A stretch of 9,933 nt of DNA from Bacillota bacterium. Its GTDB lineage: Bacteria; Bacillota; Bacilli; Bacillales; Cytobacillaceae. The translations under genes and the position numbers were made by a program. The notes under the pieces were generated by a model. It was given only the letters and a program-made list of their open reading frames with translations. It ran no database searches and was not told the DNA's origin. Below are positions 7,355 through 9,933 of the stretch, in pieces (the stretch's first letter is position 1; each line of letters begins with the position of its first letter). The stretch covers positions 1-9,933 of the forward strand of contig JAUZPT010000083.1 of NCBI GenBank assembly GCA_030705745.1. The letters run 5' to 3'.

Positions 7355-8041
7355 CTATACCTCCTGTTCATCTTCTCCGACAAGTGCGGTTCCGATCCTC
7401 ACCATTGTTGCCCCTTCTTCCACAGCGATTGAAAAGTCATTTGACATTCCCATCGATAACTCATGGCAAGGTGCATGATCGAATTTGCATTTCTGCACTT
7501 TGTCCCGCAGCTCCCGCAACGTAATGAAACATTTACGGAGCTGATTTTCATCATTTGTAAAAGGAGCCATCGTCATAAGACCATCTACACGAATATTGGG
7601 AAAATCGGCTAACCTTTCAATAAAACCAACTACTTCGTTGGGGGATAACCCGTGCTTGGATGATTCACCCGAAACATTTACCTGCACAAGGCATTTTATT
7701 TTACTGCTTGTCCGTTTATTAATTTCATCCGCGAGGGAGAGACGGTCCAGCGAGTGGATATAATCCAATTTATCGATGACACTCTTCACTTTCCTCGTCT
7801 GAAGGCTACCGATAAAATGCCAAACGGGCTTGTTCCCCAACACTTGCCATTTTTCGAGAAGTCCTTCATCGCGATTTTCACCAAGATGTGACACTCCGGC
7901 ATCGAGCGCCTCTTTAGCACGCTCTGTCGTAACGTACTTTGTCACAGCAATAATTTTCACATCCGCTGCACTTCTGCCTGATTTCCGACATGCTTCTTCC
8001 ACTTTTAATTTTATAACTTCCAACTTCTCTGCAACCTTCAT
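7355..8041 (-). CDS. ylmE: PLP homeostasis protein YlmE (YggS/PROSC family)
   Basis: This 228-residue cytoplasmic protein binds pyridoxal 5'-phosphate in a single alanine-racemase-like TIM barrel. It is thought to buffer or deliver PLP; no catalytic turnover is established for the family. The PLP lysine is Lys35 in [69 protein letters not shown] are the family blocks in order. The last includes the phosphate-binding Ser-Met-Gly-Met-Ser loop. The ATG overlaps the ylmD stop codon as ATGA. GGAGG lies 13 bases upstream, further than usual, so translation probably relies on coupling to ylmD. Confidence 0.95.
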   Translation of the reverse strand: MKVAEKLEVIKLKVEEACRKSGRSAADVKIIAVTKYVTTERAKEALDAGVSHLGENRDEGLLEKWQVLGNKPVWHFIGSLQTRKVKSVIDKLDYIHSLDRLSLADEINKRTSSKIKCLVQVNVSGESSKHGLSPNEVVGFIERLADFPNIRVDGLMTMAPFTNDENQLRKCFITLRELRDKVQKCKFDHAPCHELSMGMSNDFSIAVEEGATMVRIGTALVGEDEQEV

Positions 8042-8868
8042 TTCTTCATTGAATCCTCCTTCCGGCCGATAAAGCTGACCATTCTTCCTGTTTTTCCTAA
8101 ATCACTCCTATGGGAAAAAAATAAATCAGAATCGCAGCTTGTGCATAGGTGGGTCATCGTAATATTTTCTTCAGGTATGCCCGACTTCAACATTATCAGT
8201 TTGTTCATTTCGCGCAAATCAAGGCTGTATTGACCTTCTTTTATTAAATTATATGGCTTCTTTTCGACATCATCTAGTGTATTTCGTACGAATGTAATAA
8301 CTCTCTCATCAACAATATAACATTTTCCGCAAATGGATGGACCAATTAATGCAAATATTTCTTTTGGATCGATCCCTTCCTGTCCCCACTTTTCAACCAT
8401 ATGTTTAGCAATTTCATGAACTGTGCCCTTCCAACCTGCATGTGCTGCTCCGATCATTCCCTTTTTAGGCGCCATAAAAAATAGAGGGACACAGTCTGCA
8501 AAGCATAAAGTCAGCAAAATTCCCGGTTCATTTGTATAAAAACCATCTGTCCCCAAAAATGAGTCTGCATACGAAATGGCTCCCTTTCCCTTGTCTTGGG
8601 CGGTGACTCTTTGAATGGACACTTCATGTGTTTGTTCAGCAGAAACCCAGCTGTTAATAGGAAACGAGAGAGTTTTGGCGAGGAGCTTTCTGTTTTTCAG
8701 GACGGTTTCAGAATCATCACCCACATGAAAACCCATATTCAAGCTGGTAAATTCATGTTGACTAAAACCGCCATTTTTAGTTGTCATTCCTACAATAAGT
8801 CCAGGAAAGAGATTTTCCCATTCTGTTACCGAAAAGAACGATGGTGATTGTAAAACAAACGGTTCCAT
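8038..8868 (-). CDS. ylmD: YlmD/PgeF-type multicopper-oxidase-fold protein
   Basis: This 276-residue protein belongs to the YfiH/LACC1 (DUF152) family. The metal-binding triad is seen as His81 in SAEQTHEV, Cys126 in CFADCVPLF and His143 in AAHAGWKGT. A GPSICGKCYIVDERV block (about 176-190) follows. Family members act on purine nucleosides (phosphorolysis, deamination), and the E. coli member helps edit peptidoglycan precursors that carry L-serine. Which activity applies here cannot be told from sequence. The start follows GTGAGGT, and the upstream gap of 72 bases to ylmC holds only a weak extended -10-like element (TGGTAGACT, about 8903-8895). The 3' end overlaps ylmE by four bases. Confidence 0.93.
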   Translation of the reverse strand: MEPFVLQSPSFFSVTEWENLFPGLIVGMTTKNGGFSQHEFTSLNMGFHVGDDSETVLKNRKLLAKTLSFPINSWVSAEQTHEVSIQRVTAQDKGKGAISYADSFLGTDGFYTNEPGILLTLCFADCVPLFFMAPKKGMIGAAHAGWKGTVHEIAKHMVEKWGQEGIDPKEIFALIGPSICGKCYIVDERVITFVRNTLDDVEKKPYNLIKEGQYSLDLREMNKLIMLKSGIPEENITMTHLCTSCDSDLFFSHRSDLGKTGRMVSFIGRKEDSMKK

Positions 8869-8940
8869 ACCTTTACCTCACGAGTTTTTTCTTTAGTCTA
8901 CCATAAATAAGCGAAAAAAGTGCTGTCGAACGATGCTTGT

Positions 8941-9207
8941 TTATTCACCTTCTTCTTTTAACTTTTCCACTGCACCTTTATGGCGGACGAGAATGACATC
9001 CTCACCAATTTTTATGATGTTTTTCCAGGGGATGACAACATCATCATCTTTACCAAAAAAACCGAGAACTCTCCCGCCACTGCTTATGACAACCGCTTCA
9101 ATTTTGCCTGTAATTAAATCGATTTCAATATCACTTATATTTCCGAGCTTCTTTCCATCTCCCACATTGACAACATCTTTCACTTGAAATTCCGAAATTT
9201 TCACCAT
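8941..9207 (-). CDS. ylmC: YlmC/YmxH-family PRC-barrel sporulation protein
   Basis: This 88-residue protein is a single PRC-barrel domain. MVKISEFQVKDVVNVGDGKKLG is followed by SDIEIDLITGKIEAVVI and VVIPWKNIIKIGEDVILV, the usual YlmC/YmxH order. These small proteins are widespread in spore formers and are annotated as sporulation-related; their molecular role is not known. The start at 9207 has GGGAGGGG six bases upstream. In B. subtilis the gene lies between sigG and ylmD. Here sigG is not within the 700 bases upstream, where mobile-element debris is found instead. A TATATT hexamer (9243-9238) could be a -10 but has no good -35 partner. Confidence 0.92.
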   Translation of the reverse strand: MVKISEFQVKDVVNVGDGKKLGNISDIEIDLITGKIEAVVISSGGRVLGFFGKDDDVVIPWKNIIKIGEDVILVRHKGAVEKLKEEGE

Positions 9208-9293
9208 GAATTTCCCCTCCCATTAACATCACTATTGAAATATATGTTTGAAAAGCAGAAAAATTGTTTTTTCTTTTCATGGAGGACGAAAGA

Positions 9294-9320
9294 AAATAAA
9301 AAAGCTGCCGAGGGGCAGCC
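9294..9320 (-). terminator. Rho-independent terminator upstream of ylmC (minus strand)
   Basis: On the minus strand GCTGCC and GGCAGC form a 6-bp G/C-rich stem around the loop CCTC, followed by TTTTTTATTTT. It would stop transcripts arriving from the right, where sigG or an inserted element would lie, and so isolates ylmC from them. Confidence 0.82.
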
Positions 9321-9356
9321 AGGCTGTCGAAAACTTTCTATAGCCTTTTATTTTAT
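9321..9356 (+). terminator. Plus-strand terminator back to back with the previous one
   Basis: On the plus strand GGCTGT (9322-9327) pairs with ATAGCC (9340-9345), with one G-U pair. After a C-U mismatch, GAA pairs with TTC around a four-base loop. TTTTATTTTATT follows. No plus-strand gene to its left is visible in the window, so it may be a remnant of an insertion-element end. Confidence 0.55.
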
Positions 9357-9599
9357 TCAATTACTTTAATAATCGACCTCGTTAATTCGAATATTATTAA
9401 TATATGGGCTTTGCAACATGTCTGTTGATCTGCGCTCTAGGCGCTGCCCTTTCCGTTGGTTTTTAGGATTAAAATTCCATGATACAGTTCCACATCACTC
9501 TACAATTAGTTGGAATCGTTAATATCGTTTTAAAGATACCAATATATTTCAGGAGATTTTTGATGAGATTGTTCTTAAGTCAATGAATCACAAAATGGT
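9357..9599. other. AT-rich gene-free stretch
   Basis: I find no supported gene in either strand here. The only recognisable content is the decayed palindromic-repeat end at 9422-9459. An AGGAG followed by ATG at 9563 opens only a seven-codon frame. The sigG coding end expected in this position in B. subtilis is absent. Confidence 0.6.
9422..9459 (+). repeat. Decayed end of a Bacillaceae GC-rich intergenic repeat
   Basis: The stretch begins CTGTTGATCTGCGCTCTAGG and continues with GCGCTGCCCTTTCC. It resembles one end of an abundant Bacillaceae intergenic repeat that I recall as starting CTGTTGATTTCCGCTCCAGG and continuing with GCGCTCGCTTTCCGC. Several substitutions are visible and the match stops at about 9459, so only a fragment remains. 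The comparison is from memory, not from a search. Confidence 0.55.
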
Positions 9600-9877
9600 T
9601 CTAAAAATAAAGTAAAAGTTGAAACACGACACGTTTGGGAAGAATACAAAGAAAAGGTAAGATTAAATCGATTATCAAAATCCAGGAAAATGCTTTATAA
9701 ATTTAGAAAGGACAAAATTGAGCGAGGCTTCGCTATTGCAGGTTACGGGGATTGAAGAATGCTTACGAACAGGTTCTTCTTAATGCAGCTTGCCAAAATC
9801 CAAAAAAGATTGCAACACACTTAGATATGTCGGAAAAGGTATGTTGCAATTCTTTAGGTAGAGTTGCCTCCTGTTGA
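9600..9877 (+). pseudogene. Broken C-terminal fragment of an IS1182-type transposase
   Basis: Two reading frames together give the tail of a DDE transposase of the IS1182 kind. Frame one (9600-9731) reads KVETRHVWEEYKEKVRLNRL, then [19 protein letters not shown]. Frame two (from 9731) reads [20 protein letters not shown], then [12 protein letters not shown], and meets TGA at 9875-9877. Intact relatives have about nine residues (of the type ADSKELHGF) between ERSF and RYCR, so a deletion with frameshift at about 9730 removed that part. The N-terminal three quarters are missing; the frame is closed by TAA at 9576-9578. The last codons run into the adjacent repeat, whose CTGTTGA supplies the stop. 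It is non-functional and opposite in strand to the host genes. Confidence 0.85.
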
Positions 9878-9933
9878 TTGGAGCGGAGGGCACTCGACTC
9901 CTGCGGGACCAAGAGGTCACTGGAGACCCCGCA
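9871..9933 (+). repeat. Start of a Bacillaceae GC-rich palindromic repeat, cut by the window end
   Basis: The segment starts CTGTTGATTGGAGCGGAGGG and contains GACTCCTGCGGG (9896-9907) and GAGACCCCGCA (9923-9933). TGCGGG (9902-9907) and CCCGCA (9928-9933) are complementary arms, with smaller pairs GACC/GGTC nested inside. This is the pattern of a repeat scattered between genes in many Bacillaceae genomes, known to me by sequence memory. The local G+C content is clearly higher than in the surrounding AT-rich DNA. The other half lies outside the window. Confidence 0.75.

Noticed and set aside
9411..9849. TTGCAACAT (9411-9419) and ATGTTGCAA (9841-9849) as possible terminal inverted repeats
   Set aside because: A nine-base match within about 450 bases is not far from chance, the right copy lies inside transposase coding sequence, and the flanks do not match.
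1..9933. CRISPR array, tRNA or rRNA genes, phage genes, toxin-antitoxin or defence systems
   Set aside because: No regular repeat-spacer pattern, tRNA-like fold or such protein family was seen on either strand; the gene content is conserved Bacillaceae core apart from the right edge.

Overview
The window is a chromosomal segment of an endospore-forming Bacillaceae bacterium, close to Bacillus in the broad sense; the species cannot be told from the sequence. The evidence is the gene order ylmC-ylmD-ylmE-sepF-ylmG-ylmH-divIVA-ileS-ylyA-lspA-rluD(ylyB)-pyrR, which matches the Bacillus subtilis division/isoleucyl-tRNA/pyrimidine neighbourhood. Strong GGAGG ribosome binding sites, a T-box leader, a PyrR attenuator and U-tailed terminators support the same placement. 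All genes lie on the minus strand, so transcription runs from high to low coordinates.

Layout in the direction of transcription. Positions 9933 to about 9294 form an accessory patch: the start of a Bacillaceae GC-rich palindromic repeat, a broken IS1182-type transposase tail on the plus strand, a decayed end of the same repeat type, and two back-to-back terminators. The sporulation-linked ylmC (9207-8941) follows. Next come ylmD, ylmE, sepF, ylmG and ylmH, mostly overlapping or separated by a few bases, and then divIVA. This block combines envelope and division functions (SepF, YlmG, DivIVA) with metabolite and ribosome housekeeping (YlmD, YlmE, YlmH).

A consensus-like promoter then begins inside the divIVA stop codon and drives a tRNA-Ile T-box leader and ileS, which ends at a strong terminator (2073-2041). 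After it come ylyA (a DksA-like protein), lspA with its own promoter and a GTG start, and rluD/ylyB overlapping lspA. The last 215 bases hold a pyr promoter whose -35 box contains the rluD stop codon. Behind it is a complete PyrR-responsive attenuator (binding loop, antiterminator, terminator) and the first two codons of the next gene, almost certainly pyrR.

Most of the window is conserved core genome, and I did not find a new multi-gene system. The points most worth a second look are two -35 boxes that contain the upstream gene's stop codon, a possible competing fold in the ileS leader, the loss of zinc ligands in YlyA, and the mobile-element debris at the right edge where sigG would be expected.
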